Source: Geoglobus ahangari
GTDB lineage: Archaea > Halobacteriota > Archaeoglobi > Archaeoglobales > Archaeoglobaceae
Direction of reading: 5' to 3'
NCBI RefSeq assembly: GCF_001006045.1
Contig: NZ_CP011267.1
Span: 1,302,001-1,366,000 of the forward strand
Length of the DNA: 64,000 bases
The notes under the pieces are model-generated. The model worked only from the letters and a program-made list of their open reading frames with translations, made no database searches and was not told the DNA's origin. The translations under genes and the position numbers were made by a program. Shown piece after piece: positions 42,475 through 50,573 of the stretch (its first letter is position 1; the number at the start of each line of letters is the position of its first letter).

Positions 42475-42747
42475 TTACTCCTTCTTAGCGAGAATTATCT
42501 CAATAGCGGAGACGTTCGCCTCTCCCTGCTCGCTCTCTACCTTCTCGGTGGAGATCTTGATGTCCTTAACCTCCACATCCGGGAGGAACCTCTTCCTGAC
42601 GATCTCTGCCACGTCGACAGCCCTGCTTATTGCCCTGCCCCTTGCCTTTACGGCGACCTCCTTAACGCCGCTGTTGAACTGCGTCAGCACGGCCAGAACG
42701 TAGTTCATTACCGGCTTGTTTCCGACAAACACAGCATTTTCTGCCAT
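42475..42747 (-). CDS. alba: Alba DNA/RNA-binding chromatin protein
   Basis: 90 residues. [21 protein letters not shown] contains the nucleic-acid-contacting lysine of the Alba loop; [28 protein letters not shown] and the beta hairpin with [22 protein letters not shown] complete the IF3-C-like fold. It is an abundant dimeric chromatin and RNA-binding protein. The start follows GGAGGTAG by 6 nt. Confidence 0.97.
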   Translation of the reverse strand: MAENAVFVGNKPVMNYVLAVLTQFNSGVKEVAVKARGRAISRAVDVAEIVRKRFLPDVEVKDIKISTEKVESEQGEANVSAIEIILAKKE

Positions 42748-42788
42748 TTCTATCTACCTCCTTGTTTTTTAACTCCCAAAACCAACCA

Positions 42789-43823
42789 CTATATTAACTT
42801 TTCCTTGGCCATCAGCTCAGCGTTGAGTATGCTGGCTCCTGCAGCCCCCCTGACCGTGTTGTGACCCATTGCAATGTACTTCACTCCATTCTCCCCGTCC
42901 TTCCTGACTCTGCCAACCACAACGCTCATCCCGTTTCCTGCATCCCTGTCAAGCCTTGGCTGCGGCCTGTCCTGCTCCTCTCTAACAACGATGACCTCTT
43001 CAGGTGACGTCGGAAGACCCTCTATGGGCTTCAGGGATTTGAACGCCTCGATGACATCATCTACGCTGACATCCCTGTCGAATCTTGCAAAAACCGCCTC
43101 TGTGTGTCCATCAATCACGGGAACCCTGTGGCATGAGGCCGACACTCTCAGGCTGGCGAACCTTATCTCGCTTCCCTCAAACCTCCCGAGCAGCTTGAGG
43201 GGTTCGCTCTCGACCTTGTCCTCCTCTCCCTTTATGAACGGCAGGATGTTGTCCGTTATTGCTAAAGACGGCACCCCAGGATATCCCGCTCCACTCAGGG
43301 CCTGCATCGTCGCGACGTTCACCTCTTTAAGGCCAAGCTCCATGAGCGGCTTGAGTGTGATTACGAGAACGATCGTGGTGCAGTTGGGGTTTGTTACTAT
43401 GAACCCGTCCCACCCCCTGTTCCTCTTCTGCACCTCGATGAGCCCGAGGTGGTCGGGATTGACCTCGGGAATCACGAGGGGGACGTCGGGCTCCATTCTG
43501 AAGGCCGAGGCGTTGCTTGCGACCACGAACCCTTCAGCAGCGAACTTGGCCTCAACCTCCCTCGCAACGTCAGATGGAAGGGCGGAGAAGACGATGTCCG
43601 CATCAACCTTCTTCGGATCCATGGGGAGCATTTCAAGGTCTCTCACGCTCTTGGGAACGTCCCGCGAGACTATCCAGTCTACCTCCTCTCCGTATATCTT
43701 CCCGACCCTTCTCTCGCTCGCGATGACTGCAGACACGTCAAACCACGGGTGGTTATCGAGGAGCTGGATGAACTTCTGCCCCACCATCCCCGTAGCGCCG
43801 AGAATTGCGACCTTGTACCTCAT
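42789..43823 (-). CDS. asd: Aspartate-semialdehyde dehydrogenase
   Basis: 344 residues, archaeal/fungal-type ASADH. NADP-binding VAILGATGMVGQKFIQLL, the phosphate-binding region VIASERRVGKIYG, the catalytic cysteine in VTNPNCTTIVLV, the QALSGAGYPG loop, and the substrate histidine in VSASCHRVPVIDGHTEAV. It reduces aspartyl phosphate in the pathway to Lys, Met and Thr. The start is 25 bp from the MFS gene stop. Confidence 0.96.
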   Translation of the reverse strand: MRYKVAILGATGMVGQKFIQLLDNHPWFDVSAVIASERRVGKIYGEEVDWIVSRDVPKSVRDLEMLPMDPKKVDADIVFSALPSDVAREVEAKFAAEGFVVASNASAFRMEPDVPLVIPEVNPDHLGLIEVQKRNRGWDGFIVTNPNCTTIVLVITLKPLMELGLKEVNVATMQALSGAGYPGVPSLAITDNILPFIKGEEDKVESEPLKLLGRFEGSEIRFASLRVSASCHRVPVIDGHTEAVFARFDRDVSVDDVIEAFKSLKPIEGLPTSPEEVIVVREEQDRPQPRLDRDAGNGMSVVVGRVRKDGENGVKYIAMGHNTVRGAAGASILNAELMAKEKLI

Positions 43824-43848
43824 GCCCCCATGGAGGGCGGCTCAATAT

Positions 43849-44964
43849 TTAAAACTTGATGGTCGCGTAGAGCACTGCAGCGGTGAACGAGAGGATCGCG
43901 GAGTACGCGAATACGAGGTTGAGGGAAATGTCCGCGATCATTCCGGCTATCGTGTTCCCCACTATTGTCGAGACGCCGAAGACGAAATGGTATGTGCCCA
44001 TCCCGAACCCGTATGAGATGCTGAGGTCAGATGCGAGTGCCCTCTGCTGCGCCTCGACGACTGACATGTACAGCCCGTATAACACGAAGCCCGCGAGGAG
44101 CAGGGGAAGGCTTTCGCCGGCAAACATCGAGAGGGACGCGGCGGTCATGAAAAGGTACCCGAGGGACAGGCTTCTGGTCTTCCCCACCCTCTCCGCAAAA
44201 ACCCCGAACGGGTACGAGCAGAGAGCATAAACAACGTTGAAGAGGAGGTAGAGGCCTATGGCCTCTTCCACTCCAAGACTTTCGGCCCTGAGCATGAAGA
44301 ACATGTAGCTGATGTTCGCAAGTCCAACAAAGAACGAGAACACAGCAAACTTCTTCAGCCTGAACGAGATCTCAGGCCTCTTAACCGGCACCGCGGTCTC
44401 TCTGACGAACACTAATGGCACGACGGCGAAAAACCCTATAACTGCTGCAAACAGTATCGCGCTGCTGTAGTTCACGCCAGAGTAAACGAGGTACAGGGCG
44501 AGCGAGGTGCCGAGGACAGCTCCAAGGGTGTCCATCATCCTGTGGAACCCGAATGCCTTGCCGCTCTTCATTCCTGACTCGGCGAGAAGAGCATCCCTCG
44601 GAGAAGTCCTTATTCCCTTCCCCACCCTGTCGAGAGTCACGAACAGCCCGGCGAGTGCGGTTGAGTTCGAGAACGAGAGGGCGAGCTTCGAGATCTGGGA
44701 GAGCAGGTAGCCTGAGAAGACTATGTGCTTCCTGTTCCCCACCCTGTCGGAAATATAGCCAGAAACGACCTTCACGAGGTTTCCAAATCCGTCCAGTATC
44801 CCTCCGACAATTCCAATTCCCGTGTAACCGGCACCGAACCCTCTGAGAAAGAAGGGCAGTATCGGCAGGATAATCTCGCTGCTCATGTCGTTCAGGAAGC
44901 TCACGATCCCGAGCAGGAACACGTTCCTGCCGGTACACCCTTGACTCTCCTTCCTCTCCTCCAT
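43849..44964 (-). CDS. Major facilitator superfamily transporter
   Basis: 371 residues with about eleven to twelve hydrophobic segments. The N-terminal signature GIVSFLNDMSSEIILPILPFF and the loop GFGNLVKVVSGYISDRVGNRKHIVF fit the MFS A-motif (GxxSDRxGxR). GKGIRTSPRDALLAES is typical of a subgroup of archaeal and bacterial MFS proteins annotated as drug or metabolite exporters. Substrate unknown. The TATA element at 44.99 kb is shared with the divergent RNA gene. Confidence 0.88.
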   Translation of the reverse strand: MEERKESQGCTGRNVFLLGIVSFLNDMSSEIILPILPFFLRGFGAGYTGIGIVGGILDGFGNLVKVVSGYISDRVGNRKHIVFSGYLLSQISKLALSFSNSTALAGLFVTLDRVGKGIRTSPRDALLAESGMKSGKAFGFHRMMDTLGAVLGTSLALYLVYSGVNYSSAILFAAVIGFFAVVPLVFVRETAVPVKRPEISFRLKKFAVFSFFVGLANISYMFFMLRAESLGVEEAIGLYLLFNVVYALCSYPFGVFAERVGKTRSLSLGYLFMTAASLSMFAGESLPLLLAGFVLYGLYMSVVEAQQRALASDLSISYGFGMGTYHFVFGVSTIVGNTIAGMIADISLNLVFAYSAILSFTAAVLYATIKF

Positions 44965-44990
44965 CGGCAGGAGAGGGTTTTGAGGAAAGG

Positions 44991-45003
44991 ATTATATATT
45001 TTA
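44991..45003. promoter_or_regulatory. Bidirectional TATA element between MFS gene and H/ACA RNA
   Basis: ATTATATATTTTA. On the plus strand its centre is about 23-25 nt before the predicted RNA 5' end (45019). On the minus strand it is about 30 nt before the MFS ATG at 44964. Both distances are typical for archaeal promoters. Confidence 0.6.
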
Positions 45004-45018
45004 CCGGCCAAATTTGTG

Positions 45019-45075
45019 TGCCCGCCGGCCATGCGTCCCCTGAGCGGTGATGGGGATTCCACAGAGCGGGCAACA
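45019..45075 (+). ncRNA. Candidate H/ACA guide RNA (predicted 16S rRNA pseudouridylation)
   Basis: Single hairpin. The lower stem TGCCCGC (45019-45025) pairs with GCGGGCA (45066-45072), followed at once by ACA (45073-45075). The upper stem GTCCCC (45035-45040) pairs with GGGGAT (45052-45057). The apical TGAGCGGTGAT (45041-45051) contains CUGA and GUGAUGG elements able to form an L7Ae-binding kink-loop. The internal pocket holds CGGCCATG (5' side, 45026-45033) and CCAC (3' side, 45059-45062). The pocket-to-ACA distance is 15 nt, the canonical value. The two guides complement archaeal 16S GUGG-UG-CAUGGCCG, predicting pseudouridine at the U equivalent to E. coli U1052. A TATA box lies upstream and T5 (45083-45087) follows. 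Confidence 0.75.
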
Positions 45076-45082
45076 ACCTCTC

Positions 45083-45087
45083 TTTTT
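45083..45087 (+). terminator. T-run terminator of the H/ACA RNA
   Basis: CTCTCTTTTTCG: five T residues 8 nt after the ACA box, suitable as an archaeal intrinsic terminator. The rest of the interval to 45188 contains only the promoter of the next gene (GTTTAAATT near 45147-45155). Confidence 0.5.
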
Positions 45088-45188
45088 CGCACGACTTCTG
45101 TGATGGGTGACATGATATTCTGGCAAGTTTGCCTTTTGAAAAGAAAAGTTTAAATTCCGAAATGAAATATTCAAATTCGGTGATTGAT

Positions 45189-45359
45189 ATGTCTGAGGAG
45201 AAAATTATAGAGGTTCTTAAAAATGCCGGAAAGCCTCTGAAGACAAAGGAGATAGCCGAGCTCGCGGGAATGGACAGCAAGGAGGTCTCGAAGATCATAT
45301 CAAAGCTGAAGAAGGAGGGCAAGATAACCAGCCCCAAGAGGTGCTACTACTCGGTCTGA
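45189..45359 (+). CDS. Small winged-helix DNA-binding protein
   Basis: 56 residues covering one helix-turn-helix domain: EEKIIEVLKNAGKPLKTKEIAELAGMDSKEVSKII then SKLKKEGKITSPKRCYYSV (partly quoted). The recognition helix is MDSKEVSKIISKLKKEG and the C-terminal wing is short. ATG 45189 follows GGTGATTG; longer in-frame starts upstream would run through the promoter. Probable transcriptional regulator; target unknown. It sits between the RNA gene and a membrane protein. Confidence 0.8.
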   Translation: MSEEKIIEVLKNAGKPLKTKEIAELAGMDSKEVSKIISKLKKEGKITSPKRCYYSV

Positions 45360-45411
45360 ACCCTAAGATATTTGGGTATTTTATTATATTTTCAGCCACC
45401 ACACTTTTTCC

Positions 45412-46032
45412 ATGGATTTCAGGAGCATAATTCCCAAGATGCACGGTGCCACCTCGATATGGCTTGCCGCTATGGTGCTGTCCCTTCCGGAGCTGTCCCC
45501 GCTCGAGTTCCTCGCATCGCTTTCTGTCTTCTTTGCCGTGGCTGCGGGGCACAACGTCATCTTCAAGGGCAAGGCCGACAGGTGGGACTATCTGGTTCTG
45601 TCAGTTGCATCCGCGCTCATATCCTTCACCGCCTTGCAAAATCCCGTGATCTTCCTATACTCCATACCGCTCCTGCTGTCAGTCGCGTTCAGGAAAGACT
45701 TCAGGAAGTACGTGATATTCTCCTCCCTGCTGACTACCATCCCCGCCTCGTACATCTCCAGCGAGGTCGCGTTTCTGCTCTTCGTCTCCTTCTCATTTGC
45801 GGGGGTGCTGCTGGCCGACTCCTTCATATACTCCGACCGCAGAACCGGGGTTGTGGGCATAGTCCAGTATGCGCTCATATCCTTTCTGACCGCTAAGGTG
45901 ATGGTGGTGATGACCTCCCTGCTGATCCTTCCATTCCTCGTGAAAATGAGGCTAAAGACCCTTGGCCTCTATCTGCTCTTCTGCGTTCTCGCCTACTCAC
46001 TTTCGCTGCTTTTAATTATTTATCATGTATAA
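45412..46032 (+). CDS. Integral membrane protein, possibly YwiC-like
   Basis: 206 residues with seven to eight hydrophobic segments. The start RSIIPKMHGATSIWLAAMVL resembles the P-x-H-G-A-W opening of YwiC-like membrane proteins, but I cannot confirm the family. It precedes cooS by 67 bp, which contain a separate TATA element, so common transcription is not certain. Function unknown. Confidence 0.55.
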   Translation: MDFRSIIPKMHGATSIWLAAMVLSLPELSPLEFLASLSVFFAVAAGHNVIFKGKADRWDYLVLSVASALISFTALQNPVIFLYSIPLLLSVAFRKDFRKYVIFSSLLTTIPASYISSEVAFLLFVSFSFAGVLLADSFIYSDRRTGVVGIVQYALISFLTAKVMVVMTSLLILPFLVKMRLKTLGLYLLFCVLAYSLSLLLIIYHV

Positions 46033-46033
46033 T

Positions 46034-46062
46034 CTATATTTTTGGTGACCTAATCTTTTAGG
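46034..46062 (+). promoter_or_regulatory. Promoter and leader hairpin of the CODH-like gene
   Basis: CTATATTTTT (46034-46043) is the TATA candidate. CCTAA-TCTT-TTAGG (46049-46062) is a 5-bp hairpin near the predicted transcription start. The leader to the ATG at 46100 would be about 35-40 nt with AGGA close to the ATG. Confidence 0.35.
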
Positions 46063-46099
46063 GAAAACCATGATATGAACTGCCATTCTCGTCAGGAAC

Positions 46100-47971
46100 A
46101 TGAAACTGGAAGGAAAGGTTAGCCAGCACGAAAGCGTGCAGAGGATGTACGAGATCGTTTCTGGACAGGGCGTTTCGAACGTCATAGACAGGTTCAACGC
46201 GCAGGAGAAGGGAAGGTGCCCCTACTGCACACAGGGTCTGAGCTGTCAGCTCTGCAGCATGGGGCCGTGCAGAATTGGCCCGGGCAAGGAGTACGGAGCC
46301 TGTGGGATTGATGCGGCTGGAATGGTCACGAGGAACTTCGTCCACCTGAACATGCTTGGAACGGAGGCGTACACCTATCACGCGATTGAGGCCGCGAAAA
46401 CACTCAAGGCGACGGCCGAGGGCAAGACTCCATACGAGATAAAGGATGTTGAGAAGCTGAAGTGGTTCGCTCAGCAGCTCGGAATTGAAGGCGAGGACGT
46501 GAAGGAGCTCGCGATAAAGGTGGCGGACTTCGTTATAGCCGACCTGAGCTCACACGAGCCCAGCAAGATAGTGCTTGCCTTCACTCCGGAGAAGAGGAGG
46601 GAGGTATGGGAGAAGCTCGGCCTGATACCCAACGGAGTGTTCCAGGAGCTTCTGACAGTCGGCAGCTCGTCGATGACGAACGTTGACTCCAACTACGTGT
46701 CCCTTGCGATGAAGAGCATGAGGATGGGGATCGTAACCTGCCTCGGCGCGCAGCTCGTCATAGAGACGATTCAGGACATCCTGTTCGGCACACCGATGCC
46801 CCATGAGGCCTATGCAGACTTCGGCGTTGTTGATCCTGAGTACGTGAACATAGCAGTCAACGGCCACGAGCCCTTCGTCGGCATGGCCCTCATAAAGCTG
46901 GCCGAGAGGGAGGACATTCAGGAGAGGGCAAGGCAGGCCGGAGCCAAGGGCCTCAGAATCGTCGGGTTCATCGAGACAGGACAGGAGATCCTCCAGAGGG
47001 TCTCGAGCCCTGTCTTTGTAGGACTTGTAGGCAACTGGATAGTTCAGGAGTACGTGCTGGCGATGGGAGGGATCGACATCTTTGCTGCTGACATGAACTG
47101 CACCCTCCCGAGCCTCCCACTCTACCAGAAGTACGGTGTCAAGATCGTGCCTGTCAGCAAGCTCGTCAGGTTAAGGGGAATCAACGAGGGACTCGACTAC
47201 GAGCCGGAGAAGGCAGAGGAGATCGCGATGAAACTCATTAACATGGCCATAGAGAACTTCAAGGAGAGGAAGAAGAACGTCGAGCCGATAAGGGTCGAGA
47301 ACAAGAAGAAGATCACCGTCGGCTTCTCACCCGAAGCGATCCTAAAGGCCCTGAACAACGACCTGAACGTGCTGTTCGACGCGCTGAAGAGCGGCAGCAT
47401 CAAGGGAATCGCAGCGCTCGTCAGCTGCACCACCCTCAAGAACGGCCCGCACGACACGCACTCGGTCACAATAGCCAAGGAGCTGATCAAGAGGGACATA
47501 CTCGTCCTCTCGATGGGTTGCGGAAACGCGGCGATGCAGCAGGCTGGCTTGACGAGCATGGAGGCAGTTGACCTTGCGGGAGAGAACCTGAAGCAGGTCT
47601 GCAAGGCCCTCGGAATTCCGCCTGTGCTGAGCTTCGGAACCTGCACCGACACTGGAAGAGCAGCGTACCTGCTCAAGGTGATTGCCGAGGCTCTTGGAGT
47701 TGACATTCCCGATTTGCCGGTAGTTGCAACGGCTCCGGAGTACATGGAGCAGAAGGCCACAATCGACGCGATATTCGCAGTTGCCTACGGCCTGACCGTG
47801 CACGTCTCTCCGATACCGCCGATAACCGGCAGCGAGGATGCGGTCAGGCTCTTCACCGAGGACGTGGAGGAGCTCACGGGCGGTAAGGTGATGGTCGAGG
47901 AGGATCCGGTTAAGGCGGCTGAGAAGCTGGAGCAGGTCATCATCGAGAAGAGGAAGAAGCTCGGACTCTAA
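46100..47971 (+). CDS. cooS: CO dehydrogenase catalytic subunit homologue with Cys-to-Glu C-cluster change
   Basis: 623 residues, full CooS length. C40 and C43 (CPYC) suit a [2Fe-2S]-type D-cluster. C49, C52, C57 and C68 form the B-cluster pattern. The C-cluster ligands H256, C334, C443, C474 and C515 are present, with almost the same spacing as in Carboxydothermus CODH-II. The remaining ligand, Cys295 in the usual GICCTGNE, is replaced: here it reads GFIETGQE, giving E292. Classic Ni,Fe C-clusters need that cysteine. A Glu ligand recalls hybrid-cluster proteins and the CODH-V subgroup, which reduces hydroxylamine. No CooF, CooC or Cdh genes are nearby. It is therefore probably not a standard CO oxidiser. 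Confidence 0.9.
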   Translation: MKLEGKVSQHESVQRMYEIVSGQGVSNVIDRFNAQEKGRCPYCTQGLSCQLCSMGPCRIGPGKEYGACGIDAAGMVTRNFVHLNMLGTEAYTYHAIEAAKTLKATAEGKTPYEIKDVEKLKWFAQQLGIEGEDVKELAIKVADFVIADLSSHEPSKIVLAFTPEKRREVWEKLGLIPNGVFQELLTVGSSSMTNVDSNYVSLAMKSMRMGIVTCLGAQLVIETIQDILFGTPMPHEAYADFGVVDPEYVNIAVNGHEPFVGMALIKLAEREDIQERARQAGAKGLRIVGFIETGQEILQRVSSPVFVGLVGNWIVQEYVLAMGGIDIFAADMNCTLPSLPLYQKYGVKIVPVSKLVRLRGINEGLDYEPEKAEEIAMKLINMAIENFKERKKNVEPIRVENKKKITVGFSPEAILKALNNDLNVLFDALKSGSIKGIAALVSCTTLKNGPHDTHSVTIAKELIKRDILVLSMGCGNAAMQQAGLTSMEAVDLAGENLKQVCKALGIPPVLSFGTCTDTGRAAYLLKVIAEALGVDIPDLPVVATAPEYMEQKATIDAIFAVAYGLTVHVSPIPPITGSEDAVRLFTEDVEELTGGKVMVEEDPVKAAEKLEQVIIEKRKKLGL

Positions 47972-48348
47972 GGAAGAAAGCCGTAGATGTCCGAGATGTG
48001 TTTGAGCAAGAGCCTCTCAACCTTTTTTATTTTGAACCTTGGTATCTCGTTTCCAATCGGGCAGAAGTCGTGGACTGTCGCCCTTCTCGTCTCAACGTCG
48101 TAGACGACCGGGTAAAGTCTGCAGCCCAACGGCCTGTGCTCGTAAATCTCGCACTTGCAGTCCTTCAGAAAGTAGCACGACCCGTCCACATTCCTGAGAA
48201 CCCTGATCCCATCCGCCTCCACGCTGAAGTCCTCTCTGCTGTAGCCAAGCTTTTCTATTCTCCTGATGTCCCTCTCGCTCAGCTGCATCTCGGTGTCCTT
48301 GCAGCACTCACAGCAGCCGATCTCGGTGCACCTCAGTCTTACCTCCAT
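47968..48348 (-). CDS. YkgJ-family cysteine cluster protein
   Basis: 126 residues. Clustered cysteines fit the Fe-S/Zn site of the UPF0153/YkgJ family: CTEIGCCECCKD at the N-terminus, CYFLKDCKCEIYEHRPLGCRLYP in the middle (partly quoted) and FCPIG. Members often accompany modification enzymes; the reaction is unknown. It overlaps the asparagine-synthase-like gene upstream by 10 bp and convergent cooS by 4 bp. Confidence 0.87.
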   Translation of the reverse strand: MEVRLRCTEIGCCECCKDTEMQLSERDIRRIEKLGYSREDFSVEADGIRVLRNVDGSCYFLKDCKCEIYEHRPLGCRLYPVVYDVETRRATVHDFCPIGNEIPRFKIKKVERLLLKHISDIYGFLP

Positions 48349-49487
48349 CTCAACCCCTTCAGAAAGTCCTGAAGGCTCTCCCCTGAGCTCTTGGCAATCC
48401 TCTCGAGAATCTTGTACGTGTTTGTGGAGTACTGGATCGCCTTCTTCCCCCTGTAAGCAACTTCCCTCGGGATGTACCTGCTCGCCACCTCCCTGAGGAA
48501 GTACTTCCTCACAACTCCTCCCTCACCCCTGTAGACCTTGAGGCTCGGCGGGATCGAGAGCGCGGTCTCGATCACGTCGAAGTGGAGGTAAGGTGCTATG
48601 AGCCTGATCTCGTTCACGTAAGACAGCTTGTGATCCCTTACGAGGTTGTTCACACCCAGATTTCTCACGTCCTCTTCTATCGCCCTCTCCAGATTCTTTC
48701 CGATCATGTTCTCGTACCTCTTGTACCCTCCGAAGAGCTCGTCTGCACCCTGGCCGAATATTATCTCGTCAAAGCCCATCCTCTTCGCATGACTCATCGC
48801 GAGGTATATCGGAACCGCGATGGACACCTGAAGGGGGTTGGTGTTCTCTATAGCCCTCACAACGTCCACGAGGACCTTTCTGACCACTTCCTCATCGAAC
48901 CTAAGAATCTCGACCTCCCTGCCGAGGAGTCTTGCAGTCTCTCTTATCCTCTCCTCCTCCGCCTTCGAGGCGGTGACACTGATCAGCGGAACGTCGTAGA
49001 AGTGTGTGAGGAATGAGGAGTCCACGCCACCGGAGAAGCTTATGCAGGCGTTTTTAACCCGAACCTTCTCGAGAGACGAGACTATCCTCTCCTCCGCCTC
49101 TTTCTCGTCGAACTCCATCCTCTCAAAGACGTCATCGACGCTGAATATCTCCTGCCTTATTATCTCCCCATCGTAGCCTACCTCCACATACTCTCCCGGC
49201 AGAACCTCCCGGTGGTTGGGAACGAACCTTTTGAAGGACGATATCTGGAGGTCTGAGTTGTAGTAGAGGGGCTTTGAGCCGAGCACGTCTTTCGAGAGCA
49301 CAACCCTGTCAGATCTGAAGGAGACTGCATAGAACAGAGACCTCACGTCCTTGGGCAATAGACTCTCGGGCCTGCTCTCCACTCCCTCGAAGAACGTCAG
49401 CCCCTCCTGACGGGAGGGGTACCTGAGCTCAACGTCCACGCTCCTTATCCTGCTGCCGTCCAGCACGGGTGTGGCAGTGAGAGACAT
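48339..49487 (-). CDS. Asparagine synthase-like ATP-pyrophosphatase lacking the glutaminase Cys
   Basis: 382 residues. The C-terminal synthetase domain is clear: ISFSGGVDSSFLTHF (PP-loop SGGxDS), IIFGQGADELFGGYKRYE and AYRGKKAIQYSTN. The N-terminal half keeps the later part of the class II amidotransferase domain (VLSKDVLGSKPLYYNSD, PGEYVEVGYDG), but the MCG start with the nucleophilic cysteine is missing. It may use ammonia or act as an AsnB-like amide or lactam synthetase. ATG 49487 follows AAGGAG; AAATTTTAAAAAT lies about 28 nt upstream. Confidence 0.82.
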   Translation of the reverse strand: MSLTATPVLDGSRIRSVDVELRYPSRQEGLTFFEGVESRPESLLPKDVRSLFYAVSFRSDRVVLSKDVLGSKPLYYNSDLQISSFKRFVPNHREVLPGEYVEVGYDGEIIRQEIFSVDDVFERMEFDEKEAEERIVSSLEKVRVKNACISFSGGVDSSFLTHFYDVPLISVTASKAEEERIRETARLLGREVEILRFDEEVVRKVLVDVVRAIENTNPLQVSIAVPIYLAMSHAKRMGFDEIIFGQGADELFGGYKRYENMIGKNLERAIEEDVRNLGVNNLVRDHKLSYVNEIRLIAPYLHFDVIETALSIPPSLKVYRGEGGVVRKYFLREVASRYIPREVAYRGKKAIQYSTNTYKILERIAKSSGESLQDFLKGLRWR

Positions 49488-49762
49488 CGCTCATACTCCT
49501 TACGAACACATTTTTAAAATTTGGGGACTTGGCTGGAAGGAGCATGCACAACAGAAATTTTCCACTTCCGAAATGTCATGTGACTCTGTTCTTTCCTTTC
49601 TCCTCTTACGACCCCAGTTTCAGGAGGTTCGCGATTTCCACATGAAGCGAAGGTGGGGGTGGGTGTTTGGGAGAGGGCATAGTTCACAACCTCGTGAATT
49701 TTCGAAAGGTATTTAAGACAAAAATCCTGATTTTTCGTTGAAAATAAGGGGGAGGGTTGCCC
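49488..49762. other. Intergenic region between divergent asparagine-synthase-like and mutase genes
   Basis: About 275 bp with no convincing gene. It holds the minus-strand promoter (AAATTTTAAAAAT near 49503-49515) and the plus-strand mutase promoter TATTTAAG (49710-49717), with a leader ending in GGGGGAGGG (49748-49756). In the middle is TTCGC-N14-GCGAA (49628-49651), an imperfect palindrome, and a G-rich run (49650-49680). No function can be assigned to these. Confidence 0.5.
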
Positions 49763-50179
49763 ATGGAGAAGAAAATCAGAGTTCTTGTCGCGAAACCGGG
49801 TTTGGACGGTCACGATCGCGGTGCAAAGGTTATTGCGAGGGCGCTGAGGGACGCGGGTTTTGAGGTGATATACACGGGCATAAGGAGGACACCTGCCGAA
49901 ATCGCCGAAACCGCCCTGCAGGAGGACGTGGATGTCGTTGGTCTGAGCATTCTGAGCGGTGCTCACCTCGAACTCGTCCCGCTGATCATGGACGAGCTCA
50001 GAAAGAGGGGGCTCGAGCCCAACAGAGATCTGATAGTCATCGTGGGTGGGATAATTCCGCCCGAGGACATTCCCAAGCTGAAGGAGATGGGCGTGGCTGA
50101 GGTTTTCGTCCCCGGAACGCCCATGTACGAGATTATCGATTTCATAAAGAATAGCGTCGGTGAGAAGGTGGTAGCATGA
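49763..50179 (+). CDS. mcmA2: Methylmalonyl-CoA mutase, cobalamin-binding subunit
   Basis: 138 residues. The B12-binding motif is intact: [23 protein letters not shown] (DxHxxG, partly quoted), [14 protein letters not shown] (the S-x-L region) and GGIIPPEDI (the GG motif). It binds adenosylcobalamin base-off with the histidine as lower ligand and partners the 548-residue subunit encoded four genes downstream. ATG 49763 follows GGGGGAGGG. First gene of the operon. Confidence 0.95.
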   Translation: MEKKIRVLVAKPGLDGHDRGAKVIARALRDAGFEVIYTGIRRTPAEIAETALQEDVDVVGLSILSGAHLELVPLIMDELRKRGLEPNRDLIVIVGGIIPPEDIPKLKEMGVAEVFVPGTPMYEIIDFIKNSVGEKVVA

Positions 50180-50571
50180 TGAAGAAGATCGATCATATTG
50201 GTATAGCGGTTAAGAGCCTGGATGAGGCCGTTGAGCTCTACAAGAAGCTCGGATTTGAGGTTAAGGAGATCGAGGAGGTAGAGGAGCAGAAGGTGAAGGT
50301 GGCAATGCTGCCCGTTGGCGAGAGCAAGATCGAGCTCCTTGAAGCAACATCACCTGAAAGCGCGATCGCCAAGTTCATTGAGAAGAGGGGAGAGGGGATA
50401 CACCACATTGCCGTGAACGTGGAGAACATTGAGGAGGCTCTTGAGAATGCCAAGAAGAATGGCCTTCAGCTGATTGACGAGAAGCCGAGGATCGGTGCGG
50501 GTGGAAAGAAGGTGGCCTTCATCCACCCCAAGAGCACCAAGGGTGTTCTGCTGGAGTTCGTGGAGGGATAG
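50176..50571 (+). CDS. mce: Methylmalonyl-CoA epimerase
   Basis: 131 residues of the vicinal oxygen chelate fold: [64 protein letters not shown] and a C-terminal LLEFVEG. Metal ligands are the histidines of IDHIGIAV and IHHIAVNV and the glutamates of IELLE and LLEFVE. It interconverts (S)- and (R)-methylmalonyl-CoA, linking the carboxylase to the mutase. The start overlaps the preceding stop. Confidence 0.95.
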   Translation: MMKKIDHIGIAVKSLDEAVELYKKLGFEVKEIEEVEEQKVKVAMLPVGESKIELLEATSPESAIAKFIEKRGEGIHHIAVNVENIEEALENAKKNGLQLIDEKPRIGAGGKKVAFIHPKSTKGVLLEFVEG

Positions 50572-50573
50572 CC

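Noticed and set aside
46100-47971. Standard CO-oxidising CODH or part of a Cdh/ACS complex
   Set aside because: One C-cluster cysteine is replaced by glutamate and no accessory or ACS genes are nearby.
49600-49660. Possible CRISPR-repeat-like unit (GTTTCAGGAGG...)
   Set aside because: It occurs once, with no second copy, no spacers and no cas genes in the window.
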